From positions 1 to 45,362 of the forward strand of contig NZ_FYBH01000288.1 in NCBI RefSeq assembly GCF_900185595.1: DNA of 45,362 bases, written 5' to 3'. Positions 16,337-25,252 of this stretch are shown piece after piece (within the stretch, counting starts at the first letter, position 1; every line of letters begins with the position of its first letter). Source of the stretch: Calothrix rhizosoleniae SC01. GTDB lineage: Bacteria; Cyanobacteriota; Cyanobacteriia; Cyanobacteriales; Nostocaceae. Both the position numbers and the translations under genes were made by a program. The notes under the pieces are model-generated. The model was not told the DNA's origin. It did not search any database and worked only from the letters and a program-made list of their open reading frames with translations.

Positions 16337-17323
16337 CTACTTCCGGTGTCTAAATGCGTCCTTTGCATGAGACAACCCAAAAAACTTTACCCGATGCATA
16401 TCCCATTGCTTCCAAGTACAAAAACCTTGCCAACGTCCCTCTACAGAAGCCAACCATTTCTTGGTAGCCAAACCCCTCTGACTGAGGAGTAAGCGTAACC
16501 ATTGGACAAAACCCAACCCATCCCTAGTTCCTATCAACACCGCCCAAATCAGAAATACTAACCTTCCTAGGGGAGAAAAATACTCCAATAAGCCCAAGGT
16601 TTCATTATGTACAGCATTAATAAAAGCAACTTGGTGAAATTGCTGACGCTTATCCTCATCAAAACGCTGTGCAGGATAATGATTTACCCTGATTTGAGGA
16701 TCGTAAATCAACTTCCAACCCAATCGTTTTAATGCCAAACAGAAAGCCAATTCAAAATGTACCTGTGCTCCCGTACCATGCATTCTCTCATCAAAACGTA
16801 AATCAGCAATGGCACAACTGCGAAAGCTCATATTTACTCCCTTCAGCACATCAACTTCCCTAGGTTCTCCCACTCCTAGGTGATGATTCCCAATCACTCG
16901 TCCAAACCATTGCACCTTTCCCACCACTTCACGGGAACCATCTTCTAATTGATTATGCTGATAAATCCAATCCCTTCCCCCCACGGCACCAATGCCAGTA
17001 TCATTGATCAAGCGATCGCTAATTTTTGCTAACCAAGTAGGATGGGGTGCAGCATCATCATCGGTAATGGAAACAGTATCACCCTTGACTACTGCTAGCC
17101 CAGCATTGAGCGCAGCTACTACCCCCGGAACTGAGACTGTGACAATTTCTAAGGGTAAGTTTCCAGGGTCAAATTCTGCCAGAAATTGCCAAGTTAACTG
17201 ATCCGTATCCCGAACTACTACAATTACCTGAAAAGCTGGTTTTGTCTGTGCCTGAATTGCTAATAGACAACATGATAAATCTAGAGGACGGCGATAAGTT
17301 GGAATCAGAACAGTATTCTTCAT
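16337..17323 (-). CDS. Family 2 glycosyltransferase
   Basis: The 328-residue protein has a GT-A fold. It starts MKNTVLIPTYRRPLDLSCCL (nucleotide-sugar pocket). The metal-binding acidic motif is VSITDDDAAPHPTWL (about 89-103), and GAVGGRDW follows. An acceptor-domain segment has FDERMHGTGAQVHFELAF. The C-terminal region, with LVFLIWAVLIG, may lie against or in the membrane. It presumably adds one sugar to the lipid-linked repeat unit of the island's polysaccharide; sugar and linkage are not predictable. Its ATG overlaps the stop of the upstream GT4 gene by four bases (17320-17323), so the two are translationally coupled. Confidence 0.9.
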   Translation of the reverse strand: MKNTVLIPTYRRPLDLSCCLLAIQAQTKPAFQVIVVVRDTDQLTWQFLAEFDPGNLPLEIVTVSVPGVVAALNAGLAVVKGDTVSITDDDAAPHPTWLAKISDRLINDTGIGAVGGRDWIYQHNQLEDGSREVVGKVQWFGRVIGNHHLGVGEPREVDVLKGVNMSFRSCAIADLRFDERMHGTGAQVHFELAFCLALKRLGWKLIYDPQIRVNHYPAQRFDEDKRQQFHQVAFINAVHNETLGLLEYFSPLGRLVFLIWAVLIGTRDGLGFVQWLRLLLSQRGLATKKWLASVEGRWQGFCTWKQWDMHRVKFFGLSHAKDAFRHRK

Positions 17324-18444
17324 TTTTGATTCAACTCCTCAAATAAATCTACATAGGTTTGCGCCATGATTTTCCAGCTATGTTGTTCAGCAACACTCCG
17401 CCCTGCTTTCCCCATACTCTCCATAAGCAGAGAATCACTAACTAGAGATAACATAGCCTTACTTAAACCATCTATGTCATTGCAATCTGGTAAAACTATC
17501 CCCGATTCAGATGTGACTAATTCTGCACCACCTGTAGAAGTCGCGGTAATTACAGGCAATCCAGAAGCCATAGCCTCTAATAATACTAGGGTACAAGCTT
17601 CGTAACGAGAAGGAAAAACGAATACATCAGCTGTCCGCATAATCTCGGCTATATCCCGACGATATCCCAGAAAATGCACTCGCTTTTCTAATCCCAAGGA
17701 AGCGGCTAACTGAGGGAAAGGACTACCCTCCGTACTTCCTACCACTGCTAAATGTAGATTGGGGACTTTTACCAAACCATGAAGGATAGTATCTAAGTTC
17801 TTTCTAGTTGTGCGAATATCCCCGACGAATAATGCCAAGGGTACATTCTCTGGTAAACCTAATTGAGTGCGGGAAGTGTTACCAGGAGTAAACTCTTCTA
17901 AATCTACCCCATTGATAATTGTTCGTATTTTAGTGGATGGTACGCCAATACTGACTAATTCTTCCTTTACCTTTTGGGATACAGCCACAATCACTTGAGC
18001 TTGTTGAAAAGATTTTGTTTCCCAATTTGCATTGACAGCAGTATAGAACCACTGATAAGCACCATATAAGTCTCGACGAATACGGGAAATGTGAGCAGGT
18101 GACTTTAACCAAGAGCTGTGAACAAAATGTACAGCATTGACATCAGCATTGGTGACTGTAATCGCACCATTGACTTGAATGACATCAAGGGATTGGCGAT
18201 TTTGCCGTAACCACGCAGCACTTTTTTGGGAAAATAGTAAATTTTTCAGTAGTTCTGTGGGAATGCCTTTAACAGGAATATAAACACCCGTTATATCTGA
18301 CTGATATTGAATTTCTGGTGCAATTTCACTGGCAATTAATGTTAATTGATGATTACGATTTAAAGCTTCTTTAACTACTTCATAATTAACCCTTCCTTGT
18401 CCATCTCCCTTTTTGAGTTTATGGGTAACAATACATAGTTTCAC
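17320..18444 (-). CDS. Family 4 glycosyltransferase
   Basis: GT-B fold enzyme of 374 residues. The N-terminal acceptor domain begins KLCIVTHKLKKGDGQGRVNYEV. The C-terminal donor domain starts near IRTIINGVDLEEFTPG and contains ALFVGDIRTTRKNLDTIL and the family's EX7E-type motif in FVFPSRYEACTLVLLEAMASGLPVI (both Glu present). The start codon is GTG; the preceding bases give no in-frame ATG near the first strand. It overlaps the GT2 gene at 16337 by four bases. A 270-base gap with heptanucleotide repeats separates it from the preceding gene. Role: sugar addition to the cytoplasmic lipid-linked oligosaccharide. Confidence 0.92.
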   Translation of the reverse strand: MKLCIVTHKLKKGDGQGRVNYEVVKEALNRNHQLTLIASEIAPEIQYQSDITGVYIPVKGIPTELLKNLLFSQKSAAWLRQNRQSLDVIQVNGAITVTNADVNAVHFVHSSWLKSPAHISRIRRDLYGAYQWFYTAVNANWETKSFQQAQVIVAVSQKVKEELVSIGVPSTKIRTIINGVDLEEFTPGNTSRTQLGLPENVPLALFVGDIRTTRKNLDTILHGLVKVPNLHLAVVGSTEGSPFPQLAASLGLEKRVHFLGYRRDIAEIMRTADVFVFPSRYEACTLVLLEAMASGLPVITATSTGGAELVTSESGIVLPDCNDIDGLSKAMLSLVSDSLLMESMGKAGRSVAEQHSWKIMAQTYVDLFEELNQK

Positions 18445-18545
18445 ATAACACCTCAGAATACTTTAAAAGTCTTGTTTTTGATAAAAAAATAGAGAATATA
18501 CAGGAATCCAGTTTGCTTGCGGAAAAGATATGTAGAATGAACGGG

Positions 18546-18676
18546 GTGTAGAGGATAGGGTATAGGGGATAGGGGGGATCATTAAAGCTTAGGGAACACC
18601 AAAAAATAAATTACCCAATTTCTGGACTTGAACTGCTTGCTTCACTCTCCCTGCTCCCTGCTCCCTGCTCCCCTGC
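18546..18676. repeat. Two heptanucleotide repeat tracts
   Basis: 18546-18578 has 7-mers of the GGATAGG type. 18646-18676 has the CTCCCTG type, which recurs between genes at 26845, 30377, 39184 and 42626. They fill the space between two glycosyltransferase genes; no gene is present in 18445-18714. Confidence 0.7.
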
Positions 18677-18714
18677 ATTCCAATTGATTGATTATTTTTT
18701 TATTTGGAAGTCCC

Positions 18715-19707
18715 TTATTTAGATACTCCTAGTAATTGATTAGTAATTGAACGGGGAGTATAACTCAAAGTAAGGGTTGCCAAATTTCTTAAATTAAATG
18801 CCTGTGCTTTTATAGCTTTCCAAATATAGTATCGAGCTGCCTTTACTTGTTCAATTCTGAGTAAACCAATTGCTAAAGTGGTATGAGCCTCTAACCATTT
18901 TTTTTGAAAATATGCATGAAAATCCTTGAGCCTGCTATCTTCCATAAATTTTTGATAGCAAAATATTTCACTTTTTGCTTTGCGGATTTTGGCTTGAGCA
19001 TCTCGATGTCCACTCAACATAGTATCTGTATATAGATGTTCTCTATAGTTAGCTAATCTTTCGGGACAATAGTAGGCTCCATAGTTAGAAGTACAACACA
19101 GATAAGTTAAGTATAAATCCCACATTCCCTCAACTTCTGCGGGAATTATATCCCAATTAATCAAATCTTTACGAATCACACAAGCAGCAGCAGTGGGAAT
19201 AGATTTATTGATCAGACCAATTTGATCGAATTGTTGATAAATTCCTGCTTCAAGTATATGCCTTTTATAAGCATTTGTATATCTTTCTGTTGCCACATGA
19301 TCAATATTACCTTCATCATTAATAATGTATTGATCACAAAAAGCAAGAATCAAATTAGGAGAGGTTTCTAAAGCAGGGACTAACTTTGCTAAAAAATCTG
19401 GCTCCCAAATATCATCATCATGTAAACTGGCAATATATTTACCCTGTGCCATTTTAAAGGCGTGCATTTGATTCGCAAACATACCAATATTTTGGGTATG
19501 TTGCCAATATTTAATTCTGGAATCTAAGAAGGATTCTACTATATCTTGGGTATTATCAATACTACAATTATCGGAAATAATAATCTCAATATTTTCATAT
19601 GTTTGTTTAATTGCACTATCAATTGCTGCTTGGAGATAATTACAACGGTTATATGTGGGAATAATAACACTAACTAAAGGCTGTTCAATTCCTATATTAG
19701 GTACCAT
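18715..19707 (-). CDS. Family 2 glycosyltransferase
   Basis: GT-A enzyme of about 330 residues. Motifs are VSVIIPTYNRCNYLQAAIDS, IEIIISDNCSIDNTQ, and the metal site ASLHDDDIWEPDFL. I chose the ATG at 19707 (protein MVPNIGIEQPLVSV). The longer frame to 19728 would need a TTG start and adds seven residues without family support. The C-terminal part is helical and basic and may be membrane-associated. It lies about 100 bases downstream of the HepA-like exporter on the same strand. Expected to add a sugar to the polysaccharide unit; specificity unknown. Confidence 0.9.
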   Translation of the reverse strand: MVPNIGIEQPLVSVIIPTYNRCNYLQAAIDSAIKQTYENIEIIISDNCSIDNTQDIVESFLDSRIKYWQHTQNIGMFANQMHAFKMAQGKYIASLHDDDIWEPDFLAKLVPALETSPNLILAFCDQYIINDEGNIDHVATERYTNAYKRHILEAGIYQQFDQIGLINKSIPTAAACVIRKDLINWDIIPAEVEGMWDLYLTYLCCTSNYGAYYCPERLANYREHLYTDTMLSGHRDAQAKIRKAKSEIFCYQKFMEDSRLKDFHAYFQKKWLEAHTTLAIGLLRIEQVKAARYYIWKAIKAQAFNLRNLATLTLSYTPRSITNQLLGVSK

Positions 19708-19810
19708 CTTTGATAATTTACATTTCAAGATAAATATTTCTTAGATAAAAAGAGGACGCAAGGAGCAAAGGGAAATCATCATCACTCTTTTATTCTTTCC
19801 CTCCTCTTCC

Positions 19811-21661
19811 CTATATCTCATACTGAGTTTTATGATATTGCCAAAGCTTACCCCGTAATTTGAGTAACTCTTGATAACTACCTTGTTCCATAATTCGTCC
19901 ATGTTCTAAGACTACGACTTTATCAGCCTTAGCAATGGTAGAAAGACGATGAGCAATAGCAATTACAGTTCTCCCCATCGCTAATTTTTCCAGAGACTCT
20001 TGAATTAATTTCTCAGTCATGGAATCCAAAGCACTGGTTGCTTCATCTAAAATCAAAATTTCTGGATTTTTCAACAATGCACGAGCAATTGCAATTCTTT
20101 GACGCTGTCCACCTGATAAACATACCCCGCGATCGCCTAAAATACTATCAAAGCCTTCTGGCATTTCTTGGATAAAATCAATTGCATTGGCTAGATGTGC
20201 CGCTTGCTTAATTTCTGCTTCCGTTGCACCCATTGTTCCGTAAGCAATATTATTCCAGACGGAGTCGTTGAAAATAAATGTATCCTGACTGACGACAGCT
20301 ATCTTGCTACGTAAGGAGTTGATGTCTAACCTCCGGATATCCACCCCATCCAGAGAAATTATGCCATCGGTGACATCATAAAATCGAGGAATTAAATCGG
20401 CTAGAGTCGTTTTTCCTGCACCAGTCCCTCCTACTAATGCAGTCATTTTGCCTCTTTCAATACTTAAGGTTATATTCTGTAAAACTAAATGTTTCCCATC
20501 ATAACCAAAATCAACAGACATTAAATCTATGCCTTGTTTTAACCCTGTAAAATTAATTGAGCCATTTTGAAAATAAACTTTATTTTCTGTTTGTAGGAGT
20601 TTTTGAATATTAGTAATTGAGCCTTGTAGAGTACTAATAAATGCCATAGTCCCATTGACATCTTGCATAATTGGTACTAAGCGGAATAGTACAAAGAAAA
20701 ATGTCAATAAGGAAGATACCTGTAAACTTCCAGCAACTACATATCTGCTAAAAGCAATAATAATCATAATTACGAGTACAGTAGTAGCTACCCCTTCCGC
20801 AAATGGCTTAATTAAAGTCCAAATCAAGGCAACTTTTTTAGAAGCACTAACTATATTGTCACTGGCTTGATAATAACGCTGACGCTCGAAATCTTGGGTA
20901 GAAAATGCATGGACGGTACGAATTCCTTGGAGAAATTCCATTGCTGTTGATGTAAATTGACCATTAGCAGTTGATAGACCAAAACTTTTTTCTCTAATTT
21001 TGGCATTCAAGGTCTTAAAACCTACACCTAATAGTGAAAATAATAATACTGACATTATTGTTAATTGCCATGAAATAATCAACATGGATATCAAATAGAC
21101 AATAATGGTTAATACTCTAGTTAATAAAAATGATGCTCCACTAAAACCTTGCTTAATTCTCTCTATTTCTAGAGTCAGAGTATTTAAAATTTCACTAGAA
21201 CGATTTTTATTAAAGTAGCCAACAGGTAAGGATTGTAATTGTTCAAATATTTGTTTGCGGAGACGATCACCAAGATTTAATTGAGCCAATTCTGTATGTA
21301 ATTGTGCTAAATAATTAAATCCTGCACGGATCCAAGTTACGAATAAAATCAGAATTGATATACGATATAAACGACTAATTGCTGATGCATTAACTCCTAA
21401 AATCCAAACATCAAACCAATGTATACCAATCCGAAATGCTTCTGCATTAGGAGTAGTTAATTTTTGCAAAAAAGGAAGCAATAAACCAATGCTAACTCCC
21501 TCAAAAGCAGCAGCAAGAATAGAGAATAATAAAGCCAGAATAGCTACTTGCTGAAAATGTTTAAATTCTCGCAGAATTAAATAATTATCTTGCCATACAC
21601 CTGTGGTCTTGACTATTTTTTTGAAAATATTTGGCAATGGTCTGTAAATTTTAAGTTCCAT
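19811..21661 (-). CDS. hepA: HepA-like ABC exporter (fused permease and ATPase)
   Basis: The 616-residue half-transporter has six predicted helices (about 38-345) followed by an ATPase domain. Motifs are Walker A GGTGAGKTT (about 411-419), Q-loop VSQDTF, signature LSGGQRQRI, Walker B ILILDEAT, D-loop SALD, and H-loop AHRLST; all are intact. Such MsbA-like exporters work as homodimers and flip lipid-linked glycans or lipids. By gene order (after a HepC-like gene in a polysaccharide island) it matches HepA of Anabaena, which is needed for the heterocyst envelope polysaccharide layer. The symbol rests on context and overall resemblance. Its regulation in Anabaena is developmental; the 175-base upstream gap is AT-rich but shows no clear NtcA site. 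Confidence 0.85.
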   Translation of the reverse strand: MELKIYRPLPNIFKKIVKTTGVWQDNYLILREFKHFQQVAILALLFSILAAAFEGVSIGLLLPFLQKLTTPNAEAFRIGIHWFDVWILGVNASAISRLYRISILILFVTWIRAGFNYLAQLHTELAQLNLGDRLRKQIFEQLQSLPVGYFNKNRSSEILNTLTLEIERIKQGFSGASFLLTRVLTIIVYLISMLIISWQLTIMSVLLFSLLGVGFKTLNAKIREKSFGLSTANGQFTSTAMEFLQGIRTVHAFSTQDFERQRYYQASDNIVSASKKVALIWTLIKPFAEGVATTVLVIMIIIAFSRYVVAGSLQVSSLLTFFFVLFRLVPIMQDVNGTMAFISTLQGSITNIQKLLQTENKVYFQNGSINFTGLKQGIDLMSVDFGYDGKHLVLQNITLSIERGKMTALVGGTGAGKTTLADLIPRFYDVTDGIISLDGVDIRRLDINSLRSKIAVVSQDTFIFNDSVWNNIAYGTMGATEAEIKQAAHLANAIDFIQEMPEGFDSILGDRGVCLSGGQRQRIAIARALLKNPEILILDEATSALDSMTEKLIQESLEKLAMGRTVIAIAHRLSTIAKADKVVVLEHGRIMEQGSYQELLKLRGKLWQYHKTQYEI

Positions 21662-21836
21662 ATTATTTAATCATATTCTACTCATGATTCAATATATTAA
21701 TATTGTTCCAAGTCCGATTCTATAATTAGAATTTTGGCTTTATTTATATAGAAGTATATTTATGTGAATATTCTATGTAAACAACTTGATATATTGATTC
21801 TAATATAGGAGATGCAACTTAATTTGATCACATTAT

Positions 21837-22652
21837 TCACAAGATTTGACTATCTATATTTAATGTCTTTGAGTACAAAAATCTCTGAGATAAGCTGATA
21901 ACTCCTGGCATTTTATTTAACTGCTTTTGCTTTGCATGGGATAAGCTAACCGTATCTTGTAAAATACAAGGATTAGAGCCAAATAGCAGCATCTCGCCTC
22001 GGAGGACATTCATCAACTGAGGTAGCTTGTCAAGATTATATTTATGCATTAATTTTATTATGATTTTGACATATTTTTGACCTTGACTCATGTAAATATC
22101 TTGTGAATTATTTGAGGCTATCTGCTGAATATCAACAGTACATAATTTAATTATTCTAAAAAGTTTTCCCCTTTTTCCTACACTCCATTCATAGGTAAAT
22201 AATGATTGATGTGGATTAAAATGTATCCAGATAAATAGTGGTGCTAAAAATGGCAGGAGTACCAAAAATAAGATAAAAGCTAATAGCAAATTGGTTGCTT
22301 GTTGTAACCATTGTCTTAGCAAATAACTGATTTTATGTTTAATATTTGCACTAGGGATAAGTAAGTATATTGGTTTATTCACTTCCTGACAAGCATCAGC
22401 CCATAACTTTAATTGTTCTTCACCTAATTGTGGATCTATACGGACTAAATTTACTGGAGAATGATTTAAGCAATCTACCAATAATTGTTGGCAATCCATT
22501 TTATGATACAAATATTCATTTTCTACATTAGATGGCTTAACTAGCAATTGATTCCTGCGCCATAGGAGCCTACAAGATAGGAATGAATTATTTTGATCTT
22601 CTTGGTAAATAATGCTAGTATCCTGGGCATTGGCAAGAGTTAATTTAGTCAT
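21837..22652 (-). CDS. hepC: HepC-like sugar-phosphate transferase, divergent active site
   Basis: The 271-residue protein resembles the C-terminal catalytic part of undecaprenyl-phosphate sugar-1-phosphate transferases, which start lipid-linked glycan synthesis. An N-terminal domain (1-105) of unknown role precedes a re-entrant hydrophobic helix, NLLLAFILFLVLLPFLAPLF (121-140). The catalytic region then follows: VGKRGKLFRIIKLCTV and LDKLPQLMNVLRGEMLLFGSNP. Well-studied members have LDELPQL with an Asp-Glu dyad; here it is Asp208-Lys209, and the later GPRP is GSNP. The gene lies between the Wzc-like and HepA-like genes, as hepC does in the HEP island of Anabaena. It may be inactive, altered in chemistry, or normal for HepC; ortholog comparison is needed to decide. 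Confidence 0.75.
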   Translation of the reverse strand: MTKLTLANAQDTSIIYQEDQNNSFLSCRLLWRRNQLLVKPSNVENEYLYHKMDCQQLLVDCLNHSPVNLVRIDPQLGEEQLKLWADACQEVNKPIYLLIPSANIKHKISYLLRQWLQQATNLLLAFILFLVLLPFLAPLFIWIHFNPHQSLFTYEWSVGKRGKLFRIIKLCTVDIQQIASNNSQDIYMSQGQKYVKIIIKLMHKYNLDKLPQLMNVLRGEMLLFGSNPCILQDTVSLSHAKQKQLNKMPGVISLSQRFLYSKTLNIDSQIL

Positions 22653-22747
22653 ATTTTTGAGGATAGAATAAGATGAGAATCTAGCAAAATTTGATTAATA
22701 ACAATACTGTTTGGCTCTTTTTATAGCATTACGCCATTAGAGAGCGT

Positions 22748-22890
22748 ACATTGTTGAAAGCTGAAACCTATAAACAGTAAGCTTATTACTCCTTCGGAGT
22801 ATCTCCATTCGGAGAGACTACGTCAACGCCATTTGCTTTATGCCGGGGAACCCCTATGGGTTGCGCCACTTGCTTTATGCCGGGAAACCC
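22748..22890. repeat. Cluster of dispersed and tandem repeats between wzc and hepC
   Basis: 22748-22790 is the second copy of the 43-bp repeat seen at 13987. After a CCTTCGGAG/CTCCATTCGGAG stretch, two units of about 26 bases lie 37 bp apart: GCCATTTGCTTTATGCCGGG at 22828 and GCCACTTGCTTTATGCCGGG at 22865. No gene is present in 22653-22988. Confidence 0.65.
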
Positions 22891-22988
22891 GTCCACCGCA
22901 ATGGCTCACTTATTACTTGCACGTATATGTTGTGTAAAATTATGAGAACTAGGGTTGATTCTGCAAGCAAAAAACCCGGTTCCCAGGA

Positions 22989-24086
22989 TTATTTTTCTAC
23001 AGCTGGTTGTAATGCTAATTGATTTCGTTGAGCGTAGGGTACATAACTATAATGAGAATTAGAAGTTCCATTGGCCACTATCCCAATCAAATTTAAACGA
23101 TTTAACATCGCGGTTGCTTGAGACAATTGAGTTTGACTCACCTTACCCATACTGGCTATCATGACTATACTTTGACAACATGAGGCAGTCAGTAAAGCAT
23201 CTACTAATCCCAGAACCGGGGATGCATCAACAATTACTAAGTCATAAGTTTCTTCAAATTCAGCCATTAATTGCACCATACGAGGTGAACTTAATAAATG
23301 AGCTGGATCCGCAGGAATTGGTCCGGCGGTTAAAATATCAATGTAAGATGAGCCAGAAGATGGAATACTAATTTGATTTGGTGATGTAACTTCTGTGGTT
23401 AATAAAGTGGAAAGTCCTTGTTCGTTGGGAAGTTCTAGTTGTTTGTGTAAATTGGGAGTACGCAAATCTGCGTCAATTAGCAATACTTTTTTGTGTAAGC
23501 GAGCTGCACTCATGGCTAATCCCAATGCCATAGTTGATTTGCCTCTATCTTCAATGGCTGCGGTAATCATTAAAGACTTTAAATTAGAGCCAAGGCTCAT
23601 CAGTTCAATATTTTTATAGATTAAATCTAGGGATTCCCAACGAGATGTGGATTGCAGCACTTGAACAGTCTGAGATGTTTGCTCTGACGATTTGTCATCC
23701 AACAGTTGCACTAATGAATCTTGAGATTGAGTTAATGGTAAGTTGGGAATCGCACCCAATACTGGCAGAGAAATCTTTTCTTCAATCTCCGCCGTGGTGC
23801 GTAAAGCATCATCAGACGCATCTCGGATAAAAGCAGCAATGCTTCCTAACATTAATCCCACAACTCCCCCTAGTAATAGGTTTTGACGCAGGTTAGGGCC
23901 TATTTTTATCCCCAATAGAGGTTCTTCCACCACCTGCCAATCAAATCCCCCTTTGGAAAGTTCTTGTCTGACTTCTTGTTCTGCTTTCAATAGTTGTTGT
24001 AGTCTTTCACGACTTAACTTGACTTGGGGACTTAAACGACTATACTCTGCCAGAATTGTGGGAAATTGTTTCACTTCTGTCCGCAA
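22989..24086 (-). CDS. Wzc/GumC-like chain-length and tyrosine-kinase protein, C-terminal part (-1 frame)
   Basis: These 365 codons hold the second half of a bacterial polysaccharide co-polymerase. The second membrane helix (about 69-88, LLLGGVVGLMLGSIAAFI) leads to a BY-kinase-type ATPase domain. Walker A is A177-IEDR-GKS. Walker A' is VLLIDADLR. Walker B is LVIVDASP. A short C-terminal tail has three Tyr (HYSYVPY), a possible autophosphorylation cluster. It regulates export and length of the polysaccharide. The only possible start near the 5' end is a TTG at 24086 with no ribosome binding site. The reading frame instead joins the upstream gene perfectly by a -1 shift at 24095-24101, so I regard this as the distal part of one 742-residue protein. 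Confidence 0.85.
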   Translation of the reverse strand: MRTEVKQFPTILAEYSRLSPQVKLSRERLQQLLKAEQEVRQELSKGGFDWQVVEEPLLGIKIGPNLRQNLLLGGVVGLMLGSIAAFIRDASDDALRTTAEIEEKISLPVLGAIPNLPLTQSQDSLVQLLDDKSSEQTSQTVQVLQSTSRWESLDLIYKNIELMSLGSNLKSLMITAAIEDRGKSTMALGLAMSAARLHKKVLLIDADLRTPNLHKQLELPNEQGLSTLLTTEVTSPNQISIPSSGSSYIDILTAGPIPADPAHLLSSPRMVQLMAEFEETYDLVIVDASPVLGLVDALLTASCCQSIVMIASMGKVSQTQLSQATAMLNRLNLIGIVANGTSNSHYSYVPYAQRNQLALQPAVEK

Positions 24087-25216
24087 CGACTGTTCTTTTT
24101 TACTAAACCTCTATCCCGCGCCCGTAAAGCCAATATGTTTGTCTGAGCTTCTACAAGTTCCTTAGCAAGATTAAGATCTATTTCACCTAATTGTCCTTGT
24201 TGGAGAATATTCGTACTTGAGGTTTTGCTTGTTGCTCCTCCTAAAGTCCTTGATACTTCTTTTTGTAATAATTTTACCTGGCTATTGCGCTGTTCAATCA
24301 GCTTTCTGACCTGGGGGGTATCATTTGTAAAACGTAATCTTTCTTGAGCTAAAGCCAACTCCGTTTTTTGAATTTCATCCAATAATGCTTGGTAACGGGA
24401 AGATTGACTGAGGCGAGAAGAAACTAGGGCACTTTGGGGTGTGCGCTTCAGCTGTTCTTGTAAAGAATTATAACGAGCGATCGCTTCTTCGTATTGAGAG
24501 CGGGTAGCACGTCGTTCTTGTTGAATTTTATTCAGAGAATTTTCTAGAGCTGTTGCTTGGGATTCCGGATTAATTAAATTCTTGCTTCTGCGAAATTTCT
24601 GTAAATTAGCTTCAGCGATTCTGACCTCATTCTTAACTTGTTTTAATTGGTCACGAATAACTTTCAGCCCTTTTTTTAATCGTTGTTCTTGTTGTTTTTT
24701 ATTGTAATCAAGATAAACTTGTCTAACTGATTCTAATACTTTTTGAGTTTTAACTGGATCTTTATCCGAATATTCTGCTAAGAAAATTTTGGTGGCAACA
24801 TCATCTTCTTTATCCCTAACTTGAGTCAAGACAAAGGAACGGTGCATTTGCTTTAAACTCATATCTGGATAATCAGCTTTTAATTCCTGAATAGCTTTTT
24901 TGATCAATCCAGATGTCCGCATCAAATTTAATTGAGTTACAGTATCTACAACAAAATAAGATTCTGTAAATTCACTCTGTTTGCCAAATCCGTCTTTTTG
25001 ACCTCTACCTTGATAATTAGACTCCACTAGTATTTGCATGGAGCTTTTATAAGTAGGTTTAGTCAAGATAGTGATAACACCAGCAATCGCAACTGCTGCC
25101 ATAAATATACCTAATACCCAAGGTAATCTGCGGATTAGAACTGAAAATATTTGCCCATAACCAGGCTCTTTCTCGACTGCTGTATTCATTTGGGGATTAA
25201 GATTAGTTTGCAGCAT
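24071..25216 (-). CDS. Wzc/GumC-like chain-length protein, N-terminal part (0 frame)
   Basis: The 381-codon frame encodes the Wzz-type periplasmic half. Membrane helix one is at about residues 31-51 (LPWVLGIFMAAVAIAGVITI). The Wzz core follows with KPTYKSSMQILVES. A long coiled coil (about 180-345) contains QLKQVKNEVRIAEANLQKFR. The real family continues into a second helix and a kinase. Here the last meaningful residues are ARDRGLVKK; the eight codons after the A AAA AAG heptamer (NSRCGQK and TGA) are not family-like. The next gene continues the family sequence (EQSLRTEVKQFP) in the -1 frame. It lies 36 bases downstream of a GT4 gene. Cause: sequencing error, mutation or programmed frameshift. 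Confidence 0.85.
   Translation of the reverse strand: MLQTNLNPQMNTAVEKEPGYGQIFSVLIRRLPWVLGIFMAAVAIAGVITILTKPTYKSSMQILVESNYQGRGQKDGFGKQSEFTESYFVVDTVTQLNLMRTSGLIKKAIQELKADYPDMSLKQMHRSFVLTQVRDKEDDVATKIFLAEYSDKDPVKTQKVLESVRQVYLDYNKKQQEQRLKKGLKVIRDQLKQVKNEVRIAEANLQKFRRSKNLINPESQATALENSLNKIQQERRATRSQYEEAIARYNSLQEQLKRTPQSALVSSRLSQSSRYQALLDEIQKTELALAQERLRFTNDTPQVRKLIEQRNSQVKLLQKEVSRTLGGATSKTSSTNILQQGQLGEIDLNLAKELVEAQTNILALRARDRGLVKKNSRCGQK
24095..24101 (-). promoter_or_regulatory. A AAA AAG slippery heptamer at a -1 frame junction
   Basis: Zero-frame codons are GTA AAA AAG AAC, so the heptamer is in the exact phase of the dnaX frameshift site. A -1 slip gives GTA AAA AAA GAA CAG and restores VKKEQSLRTEV. 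A purine-rich AGAGG sits six bases upstream, similar to a stimulatory Shine-Dalgarno. The zero-frame stop is eight codons downstream. I see no strong hairpin directly downstream. Confidence 0.5.
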
Positions 25217-25252
25217 TTTTATATCTCAAGCAATAAAAATAATGATTTCTAT

